Of a stretch of 15,084 bases of DNA, positions 1-8,856 are shown piece after piece. The notes under the pieces are model-generated. The model was not told the origin of the DNA, made no database searches, and saw only the letters and a list, made by a program, of their open reading frames with translations. A program made the translations under genes and the position numbers. Each line of letters starts with the position of its first letter. Position 1 is the stretch's first letter. The DNA lies in NCBI GenBank assembly GCA_964547525.1, contig CAZJOD010000095.1:1-15084 (forward strand). Direction: 5' to 3'. Source of the stretch: CAZJOD01 sp964547525 (lineage in GTDB: Bacteria; Bacillota; Clostridia; JAAYHZ01).

Positions 1-674
1 TTTTGCCTGTTGCGGTTGCAGGCATTGATGTTAATGAATTGTTCAAAGGTGCCGAGAACATGATGCATATAACATCAACAAAATCAGTATATGAAAATCC
101 GGCCTGTATGTATGCTTTATCCAGAAATATTCTTCTGTCAAAAGGGAAAACTACAGAGATCCTTGTAAATTATGAACCTCACTTACATTATATGACCGAA
201 TGGTGGAAGCAGTTATACGGAGAAAGCGAAGGTAAAGACCAAAAGGGAATTTTCCCGGCAGGTGTGGATTTTACCACCGACTTACATTCATTAGGGCAAT
301 ATATACAAGACGGTTTAAGGAATATATTTGAGACGGTGCTTACGGTTGATAAACCTAAACTGGATATGCAAATGATTCACGACATAAATAATACGGACGG
401 ATTAAATTATATAGCGGACAAAAGTGTGGACTATATTAATAAGATGGCTGCAAAGGGAACGGTTATGGCTCATGTAGAAGGCGGAGTACCCAATTTGACC
501 ATAAGTACGGATGATATAAGTGTTAATTCAATGGGACAATTAATATACTTTTTTGAAAAAGCATGTGGTATAAGCGGATATATGTTAGGTGTGAATCCTT
601 TTGATCAACCTGGTGTCGAAGCTTATAAAAATAATATGTTCAGATTGTTGGGAAAACCCGGATATGGAAAATAA
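1..674 (+). CDS. pgi: Glucose-6-phosphate isomerase, C-terminal half (cut by window edge)
   Basis: Cytosolic enzyme interconverting glucose 6-phosphate and fructose 6-phosphate in glycolysis and gluconeogenesis. The reading frame is open to the left edge, so the 5' part lies outside the window. The 223 visible residues carry the family signatures: YGESEGKD, with the catalytic Glu at fragment residue 74; FTTDLHSLGQY, with the catalytic His at 95; and FDQPGVEAYK, with the catalytic Lys at 209. The ending LLGKPG is typical of the short bacterial form. That form is usually about 445-450 residues, so roughly 215-220 residues are missing (inference from family length). The stop codon overlaps the start of miaB by 11 bases. 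Nothing in the visible half suggests decay. Confidence 0.96.
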   Translation, partial: LPVAVAGIDVNELFKGAENMMHITSTKSVYENPACMYALSRNILLSKGKTTEILVNYEPHLHYMTEWWKQLYGESEGKDQKGIFPAGVDFTTDLHSLGQYIQDGLRNIFETVLTVDKPKLDMQMIHDINNTDGLNYIADKSVDYINKMAAKGTVMAHVEGGVPNLTISTDDISVNSMGQLIYFFEKACGISGYMLGVNPFDQPGVEAYKNNMFRLLGKPGYGK

Positions 675-2088
675 AAAAATTAACTCTCCTGAGAGAATAG
701 ATTTTAATACACAAAACGTATTTATAGAAAAAGTTAAGAATAAAATAAACGATATCAGACCGGACAATAAAATTCCTTCATATTTTGTACGTAATTTCGG
801 ATGTCAAATGAATCAAAATGAAGCTGAAAAGTATACCGGTATGTTGGAAATGATGGGCTTTATAAATGCCGGGAATATTGAGAATGCAGATTTTGTGCTG
901 TTTAATACATGTTGTGTCAGAGAAAATGCAGAACAAAAAGTATTCGGCCATTTAGGTGAGCTAAAAGGTATGAAAAACCAAAAACCCTGGATGATAATAG
1001 CGGTTTGTGGATGCATGATGCAGCAACCGCATACGGTGGAAGAAATACGTAATAAATATAAACATGTTAACTTGGTTTTGGGCACACAGAATATTCATGA
1101 GTTGCCAAAATTGCTATATGATAACATGACAGGCGGAATTCGAGCCGTTAACGTTTATGAAACCGAAATGTATATTCCCGAAGGTATACCGTTAAAAAGA
1201 GAGCATCAACATAAATCATGGTTAAGTATTATTTACGGATGTAATAATTTCTGCTCTTATTGCATAGTTCCACATGTAAGAGGTAGAGAAAGGAGCAGAG
1301 ACGTAGAAGATATTGTACAAGAGGCAAAAGCGCTTGCTAAAGACGGAGTCAAAGAAATAACTTTATTAGGTCAGAATGTTAACTCTTACGGGAAAACATT
1401 AACCGTTCCTATTGATTTTACCGCTTTACTATATAAATTAAATGAAGTGAAAGGTTTGGAGAGGATCCGTTTTATGACCTCTCATCCTAAAGATATTTCC
1501 GAAACATTGATTGTTGCTATGAGTGAATTGGATAAGGTATGTAAGCATCTTCATTTACCTTTACAATCAGGCTCCGACAAGGTGTTAAAGGAAATGAACA
1601 GACGATATACAAAACAAAAATATTTGGATATTATAGCTTATGCAAAAGAAAAAATGCCGGGTCTCGGTTTGACCACTGATATTATGGTTGGTTTTCCGGG
1701 AGAAACGGAAGATGATTTTAACGAGACGATGGATGTGTTAAAAAAAGTGGAGTTTGATATGGCTTTTACATTTATATATTCCATAAGAAAGGGAACGCCG
1801 GCTGCCTTAAGAAATGATCAAGTTTCCGAGGAAGATAAAAAAAGGCGTTTTCAGCTATTATTAGATGTACAAAACGCTATATCGTATAAAATGAATGCAG
1901 TCTATGTGGGCAAAACTGTTTCGGTACTTACCGAAGGAGTCAGTAAAACAAATATTAATACTTATACAGGTAGAACCGATACTAATAAAATAGTTAATTT
2001 CACAGCGGATAAAGATTATACAGGACAATTTGTTAATGTTAAAATATTGAACGCCGGTTCATGGTCTTTAGACGGAGAACTTGATTAA
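664..2088 (+). CDS. miaB: tRNA-2-methylthio-N6-dimethylallyladenosine synthase MiaB
   Basis: Radical SAM methylthiotransferase that converts i6A37 to ms2i6A37 in tRNAs reading UNN codons. From the chosen start the protein is 474 residues. The N-terminal UPF0004 domain holds three auxiliary-cluster cysteines: C47 (FGCQMN), C83 (FNTCCVRENAE) and C117 (CGCM). The radical SAM CxxxCxxC is at C193, C197 and C200 (YGCNNFCSYC), followed by IVPHVRGRERSR. A C-terminal TRAM domain covers roughly the last 65 residues. The frame stays open back to a TTG at 601, but that start would overlap pgi by 74 bases. The ATG at 664 gives an 11-base overlap and the short charged N-terminal extension common in Bacillota MiaB. 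The Shine-Dalgarno match is weak, so translation is probably coupled to pgi. The partner enzyme MiaA is encoded at 7311-8237. Confidence 0.95.
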   Translation: MENKKINSPERIDFNTQNVFIEKVKNKINDIRPDNKIPSYFVRNFGCQMNQNEAEKYTGMLEMMGFINAGNIENADFVLFNTCCVRENAEQKVFGHLGELKGMKNQKPWMIIAVCGCMMQQPHTVEEIRNKYKHVNLVLGTQNIHELPKLLYDNMTGGIRAVNVYETEMYIPEGIPLKREHQHKSWLSIIYGCNNFCSYCIVPHVRGRERSRDVEDIVQEAKALAKDGVKEITLLGQNVNSYGKTLTVPIDFTALLYKLNEVKGLERIRFMTSHPKDISETLIVAMSELDKVCKHLHLPLQSGSDKVLKEMNRRYTKQKYLDIIAYAKEKMPGLGLTTDIMVGFPGETEDDFNETMDVLKKVEFDMAFTFIYSIRKGTPAALRNDQVSEEDKKRRFQLLLDVQNAISYKMNAVYVGKTVSVLTEGVSKTNINTYTGRTDTNKIVNFTADKDYTGQFVNVKILNAGSWSLDGELD

Positions 2089-2168
2089 GATTTTGGGTGT
2101 TAGCATGAATGATTATTGGGAATAATACCAAAAGTAATTAAGCAAAGAAAATAAAGGAAGGATATTCA

Positions 2169-2549
2169 ATGAAATTATTTGATACGGCTATAGAATTAGG
2201 TAAGACTATTTCAATGAGTGAGCAATATATTAATTTAAAAAAAACCGAAGCACTGGTTATGCAAGATGAGGAAGCAAAACAGCTGTTAAACGACTTAAAT
2301 ATATTGCAAAATGAATATGTTAAAGCGAAGAAGGAAAAATTGGACAAAGGCTCTTTGCATAGTCTTCAAAATATAATTGATATGAAAAAAGACGAGATAA
2401 ACGATTATGGTCCTACCGGTGCATTTTTTGATGCAAAGAAACAATTCGACCTTTTGATGAAAGAAGTAAATAATGCAATTTTAAAGGGTATTACCGGAAG
2501 GGTAGGATGTGACGCCGGTTGTTCCGATTGCAGATCATGTGGACATTAA
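2169..2549 (+). CDS. YlbF/YmcA-family protein with cysteine-rich C-terminus
   Basis: A 126-residue, mostly helical, charged protein of the Com_YlbF family. In Bacillus subtilis, YlbF and YmcA form an Fe-S-containing complex with YaaT that influences RNase Y-dependent mRNA maturation, competence, biofilm formation and sporulation. That role is established there and only inferred here. The identification rests on the central helical sequence, including YGPTGAFFDAKKQFDLLM, and on position: ymcA also lies just after miaB and close to mutSL in B. subtilis. The tail has cysteines at 114, 118, 121 and 124 (CX3CX2CX2C) followed by Gly-His, a pattern suited to binding a metal or an Fe-S cluster. An AAAGGAAGGA ribosome binding site lies at 2153-2162. 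The gene sits 80 bases after miaB and 15 bases before mutS. YlbF and YmcA cannot be told apart by eye, so no symbol is given. Confidence 0.85.
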   Translation: MKLFDTAIELGKTISMSEQYINLKKTEALVMQDEEAKQLLNDLNILQNEYVKAKKEKLDKGSLHSLQNIIDMKKDEINDYGPTGAFFDAKKQFDLLMKEVNNAILKGITGRVGCDAGCSDCRSCGH

Positions 2550-2564
2550 TACGGAGATGAATAA

Positions 2565-5183
2565 ATGACATCTAAATTAACACCGATGATGATACAATAC
2601 CGGGAAGTAAAAGAAAAATACAAAGATTGTATTTTGTTTTTTCGCCTTGGAGATTTTTATGAAATGTTTTTTGAAGATGCTCTGATCGCATCAAAAGAAC
2701 TGGAAATTACATTGACCGGAAGAAATTGCGGTCTTGAGGAGAGAGCGCCTATGTGTGGTGTTCCCTTTCATTCTGCAGAATCTTATGTGGTAAGACTGGT
2801 TGAGAAGGGTTATAAGGTGGCGATTTGTGAACAAACCGAAGATCCTAAAGATGCCGTTGGTATTGTAAAAAGAGATGTAACACGTATAATTACACCTGGA
2901 ACCATTATCGAAGGTGTCACATCCGATGACAAGAGAAACAGATACATAATGTCCCTATATAAAGAAGGGGCCTGCTGGGGAATATGTACCGCGGATATCG
3001 GAACGGGAGGAATATATTGCACACAAATTATTGTCGGTGCCACATCGGATAAAGTAATAAATGAAACTGCAAAATTCAAACCCGCTGAAATAATAGTAAA
3101 TTCAGAAGCTGACAACTTTTTATCTGAACGGCTCAAAAAGGTGACCGATGCATTTATTTATCCGGTTGAAAATGAATTGTTTGATAGAAAGAATGCACTC
3201 GATCGAGTAGAAAAACAGTTTAAGAAAGTGACAAATGAAGTAAAAATGTTCCATATAGGGATTAATGCAACCGGAGCTTTGCTTCTTTACCTGGACAAGC
3301 TACAAAAAATTTTCCCGGACCATATAGATACTTTAAATGTATACGAGTATGAAGAATATATGGGGTTAGATGTAACCGCAAGAAGAAATCTCGAACTGGT
3401 GGAAACATTACAAGAAAAAAAGAAAACAGGTTCATTATTATGGGTAATCGATAAAACCGTTACATCAATGGGTGGCAGATTACTAAGAAAATGGTTGGAG
3501 CAACCGTTGACTGATGTTATATCTATCAGAGAAAGACATGATGCGGTAGAGAATCTTTTAAATAATTTTATATTAAGGTCGGAAATAAGAGAAATATTGT
3601 CGGGGGTATATGATATTGAGAGGATAATGGGTAAGGCTGTCATAGGTTCATTGAATTGTCGTGACCTGCTATCAATGAAAAATTCACTTGCTCGTTTACC
3701 TTCTATAAAACAAACTCTTACAAGCTTTGATTCTTCACTACTAATTTCGTTACGAGATGGGATTGATCCGTTAGACGATATTTTTAATTTATTGGATAAT
3801 TCTATAGAAGAACAACCACCTGTTACTGTTACCGAAGGCGGTATGATTAAGGACGGCTATAACCAAGAAGTCGACCGGTTACGAGATGCCGCTGTCAGTG
3901 GTAAGAGTTTTATGGCGGAACTGCAAGAGAAAGAAAGACAAAAGACCGGTGTTAAGAATTTAAAAATCGGTTATAACAAAGTTTTCGGTTATTACATAGA
4001 AATTACAAAGTCTAACGTTAAATATGCTCCTGACAACTATATTCGTAAACAGACTTTGTCCAACTGTGAAAGGTATGTAACCGAAGAACTAAAGGAAATG
4101 GAAGAACGTGTTCTAGGTGCTCAGGACCGTTTAAAAGAATTGGAATATGAATTGTTTCAACAGATAAGACAAATTATTGTCGAAGCTATGAAAAGGATAA
4201 AAGAAACGGCAAAAATGCTTTCTTTGCTGGATGCTCTTGCATCTTTGGCAGAAATAGCCGATAGACAAAATTATGTAAAACCCCAAATAGACGAAAGTAC
4301 GGATATAATAATCAAAGACGGAAGACATCCTGTGGTGGAAAAGACGATGAAAGATACACCCTTTGTACCTAACGATACGATTATGGATACCGATGAAAAC
4401 AGATTAAGTGTCATAACAGGCCCTAATATGGCCGGAAAATCTACATATATGAGACAAGTGGCACTTATAGCGATATTGGCCCAAATGGGAAGTTTCGTGC
4501 CTGCATCCTATGCGAAAATCGGTATTGTGGATAAGATTTTCACAAGAATAGGGGCATCGGACAATTTAGGTACGGGACAAAGTACGTTTATGGTAGAGAT
4601 GGTGGAAGTGGCGGAAATAATTAAAAACGCCACAAAAAAAAGTTTACTGATATTAGACGAAGTTGGCAGAGGAACCAGCACCTTTGACGGATTAAGCGTG
4701 GCATGGGCTGTAATAGAATACATAAGTGATAAAGACGGTTTGGGTTGCAGAACATTGTTTGCCACTCATTATCATGAATTAACCGATCTGGAGGCAAAAA
4801 ACGAGGGAATCAAGAATTACAGGATCACTGTTCGTGAACAAGGTGATGACATTATTTTTTTAAGAAAAATAGAAAGAGGAGGAGCTGATGAAAGTTACGG
4901 AGTGCAAGTGGCACGTTTGGCAGGCATTCCGAGGAATATCATATCCAGAGCGAACGAAATATTATTTGAATTGGAAAATGCGGATATAAGTAAAAAAAGG
5001 TTCAGACTACATAAAGATTCTAAACCTATTGAAGGACAAATCGATATTACTTCATACAATAATAGGACAAAGAATGCGGAAAATATCTTAAAAAGACTGA
5101 GAGACATTGACATTCAAAAATTAACACCTTTGGAAGCTATGAATATTTTGTACGATTTGAGTTCAATTGCAAAGCAGACTTAG
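2565..5183 (+). CDS. mutS: DNA mismatch repair protein MutS
   Basis: Mismatch-recognition ATPase that starts methyl-independent mismatch repair and recruits MutL. At 872 residues it is the normal length for MutS1. The N-terminal mismatch-binding motif GDFYEMF is present, with the intercalating Phe at 31 and the contacting Glu at 33, followed by the conserved APMCGVPFHS. The ATPase has Walker A GPNMAGKST at 619-627 (K625), Walker B LLILDE with D698 and E699, then GRGTSTFDGLS and the His-loop FATHYHEL at about 732-739. QIDIT (825-829) in the C-terminal tail sits where MutS proteins often carry a beta-clamp-binding QLxLF-type motif but lacks the aromatic residue, so the match is weak. A GGAGATGA ribosome binding site at 2553-2560 serves the ATG. 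mutL follows 10 bases after the stop, so the two are clearly co-transcribed. Confidence 0.98.
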   Translation: MTSKLTPMMIQYREVKEKYKDCILFFRLGDFYEMFFEDALIASKELEITLTGRNCGLEERAPMCGVPFHSAESYVVRLVEKGYKVAICEQTEDPKDAVGIVKRDVTRIITPGTIIEGVTSDDKRNRYIMSLYKEGACWGICTADIGTGGIYCTQIIVGATSDKVINETAKFKPAEIIVNSEADNFLSERLKKVTDAFIYPVENELFDRKNALDRVEKQFKKVTNEVKMFHIGINATGALLLYLDKLQKIFPDHIDTLNVYEYEEYMGLDVTARRNLELVETLQEKKKTGSLLWVIDKTVTSMGGRLLRKWLEQPLTDVISIRERHDAVENLLNNFILRSEIREILSGVYDIERIMGKAVIGSLNCRDLLSMKNSLARLPSIKQTLTSFDSSLLISLRDGIDPLDDIFNLLDNSIEEQPPVTVTEGGMIKDGYNQEVDRLRDAAVSGKSFMAELQEKERQKTGVKNLKIGYNKVFGYYIEITKSNVKYAPDNYIRKQTLSNCERYVTEELKEMEERVLGAQDRLKELEYELFQQIRQIIVEAMKRIKETAKMLSLLDALASLAEIADRQNYVKPQIDESTDIIIKDGRHPVVEKTMKDTPFVPNDTIMDTDENRLSVITGPNMAGKSTYMRQVALIAILAQMGSFVPASYAKIGIVDKIFTRIGASDNLGTGQSTFMVEMVEVAEIIKNATKKSLLILDEVGRGTSTFDGLSVAWAVIEYISDKDGLGCRTLFATHYHELTDLEAKNEGIKNYRITVREQGDDIIFLRKIERGGADESYGVQVARLAGIPRNIISRANEILFELENADISKKRFRLHKDSKPIEGQIDITSYNNRTKNAENILKRLRDIDIQKLTPLEAMNILYDLSSIAKQT

Positions 5184-5193
5184 GAAGTGATGT

Positions 5194-7296
5194 ATGGGAA
5201 AAATTATTATTCTAGATGAAAATACGGCAAATAAAATAGCAGCCGGTGAAGTTATTGAACGACCTGCGTCGGTTATAAAAGAATTGGTAGAAAACTCAAT
5301 AGATGCAGGTTCGACTAAAATATCCGTTGAAATAAAAAACGGAGGAATATCATACATAAAAATATCGGATAACGGATCGGGTATATTAAAAGATGATGTC
5401 CGGTTGGCTTTCGAACGTCATGGTACCAGTAAAATCGTATCGGCGGATGATATACAAAATGTTATAACAATGGGTTTTAGAGGAGAAGCGTTAGCGAGTA
5501 TAGCTGCCGTTGCGGATGTTACTATGACAACCGCCACCAAGAATGAACCTGTAGGAACATTCATAAACGTAAAAGCCGGTAAGGTAACGGATGAAACCGA
5601 TGCGGGTTGCCCTACAGGAACGGTTATAGTAATTAGGGATTTGTTTTTCAACACACCTGCTCGCTACAAGTTTTTAAAGTCCGACAGTACAGAGGCCAGA
5701 TATATAAATGATATTATGACAAGAATAGCATTGGCCAGACCGGATATATCATTTACTTTAACTGATACCGGAAAAGAAGTTTTCAGGACACCGGGGGACA
5801 ATAGTGTAACAGGTGCCGTATATTCGGTATATGGTAAAGAAATATCAAGATCCATTACGGAAGTGAATTATAAAGATGAATACTGTGAGATATCAGGTTA
5901 TTGCGGAAAAGCGGATATTGCATCGGGCAACCGTAACAGACAATCGTTTTATGTTAATAAAAGATATATAAAGAGTAAGATTCTGACCACCGCACTGGAG
6001 CAGGCATATAAGACCCTCTTGATGAAAAACAGATATCCGTTTGCCGTACTTTATGTAAATGTAAATTGTGAGTTGGTGGATGTTAATGTACACCCCACAA
6101 AGACTGAGGTTAGATTTTCAGATGAGCAAGCTCTATTCAGATCCGTTTATCATGCGGTTTCGAACGCTGTTATACAAGGCTCATATAGAACCGGAATATT
6201 AAACGTTAATGAAGCGGGTGATAGAGATAAAAAACCGGATATAAGCCACATAAAAACCGGTTCAACGGTTATTAAAGAAAACACATCGGCGGTTAATACA
6301 TACGGTAAAAAACATGACGGATTATCATCCGACATAAAAAATATCAGGCCATATAATCAAACCCCCATAACTCCGATACAAACCGGATGTTCAGGCGGTT
6401 CGGAGAATAAACGAAAAAGAACCGATTTAAACGGTATAAATTCCACTATGTCTATACAAGAATTGAATTATTCGAATGTTGTTAAGCCGCTTAATATGGT
6501 AAGTGCTGTTGCAACAACACCGGAGACCGACTGTGCAGATGCGGACATATCAATAGAAAAAGAAGAGTTGAAAAAGGCGGTTAATAAGGACCAAGGCCTT
6601 TTAGGTGAGACTTCAGTATATACGAAAGAACAAAATATTAACATACCCGGGAATGAAAACCGGAGAACGGCTGACAACGATTACGAGCCGGAATTATCGG
6701 GTATAAATTCACTAGTATTAAACTATAAAATTATCGGTTCGGTATTTGATACGTATATTATTATACAGCAAGGAGATAATCTTTATATGATAGATCAGCA
6801 TGCGGCACATGAAAGAACCATATATGAAAAATTGCTTACTCGTGTAAGAGACGGTAAAAAAACGGCTGCTCAGATTCTGCTTAATCCGCAAATAGTAGAT
6901 CTTTCGGATGAAGATATGAGCTTGCTTGAAACATATAGGCAAGAACTTGAATATGCGGGTTATTTATTTGAAGATTTTGGCGGAAATACCGTTATATTAA
7001 GGGAGGTTCCCTATATGGCAGTTGACGATTCTCCCAAGGAGATGTTTATAGATGCGGTAAATATTCTGGATAAATCAAAAGGTATGGATATACCGTCCGT
7101 AAGAGATGAGTTGTTATATGGCATTGCGTGTAAAGCCGCGGTTAAGGCCAATAAAAAGTTATCTGATCAAGAAATCGAGGCATTGATAAACGAACTTGTT
7201 GATCTTCATGAGCCTAAGACTTGTCCTCACGGTCGTCCTTTATACATAACAGTGAACAAGAAAGATCTTGAAAAAATGTTTAAGAGAATTGTATAG
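5194..7296 (+). CDS. mutL: DNA mismatch repair endonuclease MutL
   Basis: GHKL ATPase and latent nicking endonuclease of mismatch repair, 700 residues. The N-terminal ATPase begins NKIAAGEVIERPASVIKEL, then ELVENSIDAGST, and has GFRGEALASIAAV. A long polar linker of low complexity (about residues 340-500) joins it to the C-terminal dimerisation domain. That domain contains the metal-binding endonuclease motif DQHA(X)2E(X)4E at 534-545, the ACKAAVK motif around C646, and CPHGRP at 677-682. This set is typical of organisms that lack MutH and Dam. QILLNP at 560-565 occupies the expected place for a beta-clamp-binding motif. The start ATG follows GGAAGTGATGT, 10 bases after mutS. The next gene, miaA, begins 14 bases after the stop. 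Confidence 0.98.
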   Translation: MGKIIILDENTANKIAAGEVIERPASVIKELVENSIDAGSTKISVEIKNGGISYIKISDNGSGILKDDVRLAFERHGTSKIVSADDIQNVITMGFRGEALASIAAVADVTMTTATKNEPVGTFINVKAGKVTDETDAGCPTGTVIVIRDLFFNTPARYKFLKSDSTEARYINDIMTRIALARPDISFTLTDTGKEVFRTPGDNSVTGAVYSVYGKEISRSITEVNYKDEYCEISGYCGKADIASGNRNRQSFYVNKRYIKSKILTTALEQAYKTLLMKNRYPFAVLYVNVNCELVDVNVHPTKTEVRFSDEQALFRSVYHAVSNAVIQGSYRTGILNVNEAGDRDKKPDISHIKTGSTVIKENTSAVNTYGKKHDGLSSDIKNIRPYNQTPITPIQTGCSGGSENKRKRTDLNGINSTMSIQELNYSNVVKPLNMVSAVATTPETDCADADISIEKEELKKAVNKDQGLLGETSVYTKEQNINIPGNENRRTADNDYEPELSGINSLVLNYKIIGSVFDTYIIIQQGDNLYMIDQHAAHERTIYEKLLTRVRDGKKTAAQILLNPQIVDLSDEDMSLLETYRQELEYAGYLFEDFGGNTVILREVPYMAVDDSPKEMFIDAVNILDKSKGMDIPSVRDELLYGIACKAAVKANKKLSDQEIEALINELVDLHEPKTCPHGRPLYITVNKKDLEKMFKRIV

Positions 7297-7310
7297 AAAG
7301 GGGATTGGTT

Positions 7311-8237
7311 TTGAAAAAGGTAATTGTCATTACCGGCCCTACCGCCACCGGTAAAACAGGACTGTCCGTCGAATTGGCTAAAACTATTGACGGGGAAATA
7401 ATATCAGCGGACTCCATGCAGATATATAAATACATGGATATAGGCTCAGCCAAACCGGGTTTTGACGAAAAGTGTGGCATTTTGCATTATATGATGGATT
7501 TTTTAGATCCGTCAATAAATTACAGTGTAGCGGAATATAAAAAAGCGGCCGAGAAATGTATTGAAGATATTTTAAGTAGAAATAAAATTCCGGTTATAAC
7601 GGGAGGTACGGGTTTATACATTAATTCACTTGTTTATAATATTGATTATGATAATAGCCCCGGAAGTGAATTGATACGGAATAAATTAGCTTTATTAGCT
7701 GAAAAGGAGGGGAACCGTGTATTATACTCCGAGTTAGCGGCTTTGGATCCTCAAGCCGCCGCTAATATCCACCCTAATAATACAAGGCGTTTAATCAGAG
7801 CATTGGAGGTTTGCAAGCAAACTCAAAAAACATTTACCCAAAAAAACATCGAAGCGCTAAAAAATCCTGTGAAGTATGATTACAAAGTATATATGCTTAC
7901 AATGAATAGGGATAGATTATATGACCGAATAAATAAAAGGGTGGATCAAATGATTGAAGATGGTTTGGAAGGGGAAGCATGGCGCTTATACCGCATGGGA
8001 TTGAACAAAAATTGTACATCCTTACAAGGTATAGGATATAAAGAGTTTTTTTGTTATTTCAGAGGATTATGTACATTTGACGAATCTGTGGATATTATTA
8101 AGCGTGAGAGTAGAAGATATGCAAAACGACAGACTACATGGATGAAGAAAATAAAAGGTGTTCGTTTTATAAATATGGATGTACTCTCAAAAGAAGAAGC
8201 GATTATTGAAATATCTAATGATATATTTATAAAATAA
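7311..8237 (+). CDS. miaA: tRNA dimethylallyltransferase MiaA
   Basis: Transfers a dimethylallyl group to A37 of tRNAs reading UNN codons, giving the i6A37 that MiaB then methylthiolates. The protein is 308 residues. It has the P-loop GPTATGKT at 9-16, then ISADSMQIYKYMDIGSAKP, VITGGTGLYINSL, the NRDRLYDRINKRVD(Q)MIEDG segment and GIGYKEF, in family order. The frame includes a TTG at 7305, but AAAGGGGA at 7297-7304 abuts it. The TTG at 7311, six bases after that Shine-Dalgarno sequence, gives MKKVIVITG, the usual beginning. A TTG start immediately after mutL suggests moderate, coupled expression. The order mutL-miaA-hfq is also found in many Proteobacteria. Confidence 0.96.
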   Translation: MKKVIVITGPTATGKTGLSVELAKTIDGEIISADSMQIYKYMDIGSAKPGFDEKCGILHYMMDFLDPSINYSVAEYKKAAEKCIEDILSRNKIPVITGGTGLYINSLVYNIDYDNSPGSELIRNKLALLAEKEGNRVLYSELAALDPQAAANIHPNNTRRLIRALEVCKQTQKTFTQKNIEALKNPVKYDYKVYMLTMNRDRLYDRINKRVDQMIEDGLEGEAWRLYRMGLNKNCTSLQGIGYKEFFCYFRGLCTFDESVDIIKRESRRYAKRQTTWMKKIKGVRFINMDVLSKEEAIIEISNDIFIK

Positions 8238-8310
8238 CTGAAAATTTACACTATTTTTTTTATAAAAGGTTGTAATATCAGGTTGGATTTAGTAATATTT
8301 ATGTATGATG

Positions 8311-8316
8311 TATAAT
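8311..8316 (+). promoter_or_regulatory. Possible -10 element upstream of hfq
   Basis: The 141-base gap between miaA and hfq contains a perfect TATAAT, 62 bases before the hfq start. No good -35 lies 16-18 bases upstream; the nearest TTGGAT (8283-8288) is 22 bases away. hfq could be read from here or by readthrough from miaA. No terminator hairpin is visible after miaA. Confidence 0.35.
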
Positions 8317-8378
8317 TGTGGCGATAGCTGCCGAATTATTTTATTTTAAATTATTTTATTCATTTAGGAGGATATGTA

Positions 8379-8618
8379 ATGAATACAAAAAGTAATATTA
8401 ACCTGCAAGATGTCTTTTTAAATCAAGTAAGAAAAGAGAAGATCCCCGTTACACTGTTTTTAACCAATGGTTTTCAATTAAAAGGTATGGTGAAGGGATT
8501 TGACAACTTTACAGTGGTAGTTGATACCGAAGGTAAACAGCAGTTGGTATATAAGCATGCAATATCAACAATATCGCCTGTTAAAGCCGTAAATTTCATA
8601 TTTAACAACGAGCAATAA
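8379..8618 (+). CDS. hfq: RNA chaperone Hfq
   Basis: Hexameric Sm-like protein that binds U-rich small RNAs and A-rich mRNA segments. It is 79 residues, the compact form seen in Bacillota without the long disordered C-terminal tail of enteric Hfq. It has the conserved NLQDVFLNQVRKEKIPVTLFL start with Q10 and D11, the Sm1 motif around NGFQLKGMVKGFDNFTVVV, and the Sm2 motif YKHAISTISP with K59 and H60. A strong AGGAGG at 8366-8371 precedes the ATG by seven bases. It follows miaA as in many bacteria and ends before a bidirectional terminator shared with lexA. Confidence 0.97.
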   Translation: MNTKSNINLQDVFLNQVRKEKIPVTLFLTNGFQLKGMVKGFDNFTVVVDTEGKQQLVYKHAISTISPVKAVNFIFNNEQ

Positions 8619-8679
8619 TATTTTTATACCTCAATAAGAGATATGCTTTCAAATTATTGATTTAAATCCGATGACAAAA

Positions 8680-8725
8680 GCCCGTACATTACAAAAAAGT
8701 GTACGGGCCTATATATTTCTTTATT
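8680..8725. terminator. Bidirectional intrinsic terminator between hfq and lexA
   Basis: A perfect 9-bp inverted repeat, GCCCGTACA at 8680-8688 and TGTACGGGC at 8700-8708, with an 11-base loop. On the + strand it is followed by a T-rich tract (TATATATTTCTTTATTT). On the - strand the stem is followed by TTTTGTC. It lies between the convergent hfq and lexA and can serve both, though it is about 150 bases beyond the lexA stop. Confidence 0.8.
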
Positions 8726-8742
8726 TAAACATATATTAATAA

Positions 8743-8777
8743 GACCCGAAGCCGCATCGAGCGTCCCCGGGCCGGCA
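8743..8777. other. GC-rich island in the hfq-lexA intergenic region
   Basis: This stretch of about 35 bases is roughly 75% G+C, between flanks of nearly pure A/T. It contains CCCCGGGCCGGC, itself made of overlapping palindromes. It has no open reading frame, ribosome binding site or long stable hairpin that I can find. It is not part of the adjacent terminator stem. Function unknown. It could be the remnant of a mobile repeat or part of a short RNA. Confidence 0.4.
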
Positions 8778-8856
8778 TACATTTTTAAAACCGAGTTTAA
8801 AAAATATATCCTATTTAAATTATATGTCACATTCGTATATACCGATTCAAAAAAAA

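Noticed and set aside
601..663. Longer MiaB start at TTG 601
   Set aside because: It would overlap pgi by 74 bases, has no ribosome binding site, and adds a non-family N-terminus. ATG 664 fits better.
2089..2168. Terminator or promoter between miaB and the YlbF/YmcA gene
   Set aside because: Only a 4-bp TTGG/CCAA pairing and no -35/-10 pair could be found. Readthrough is more likely.
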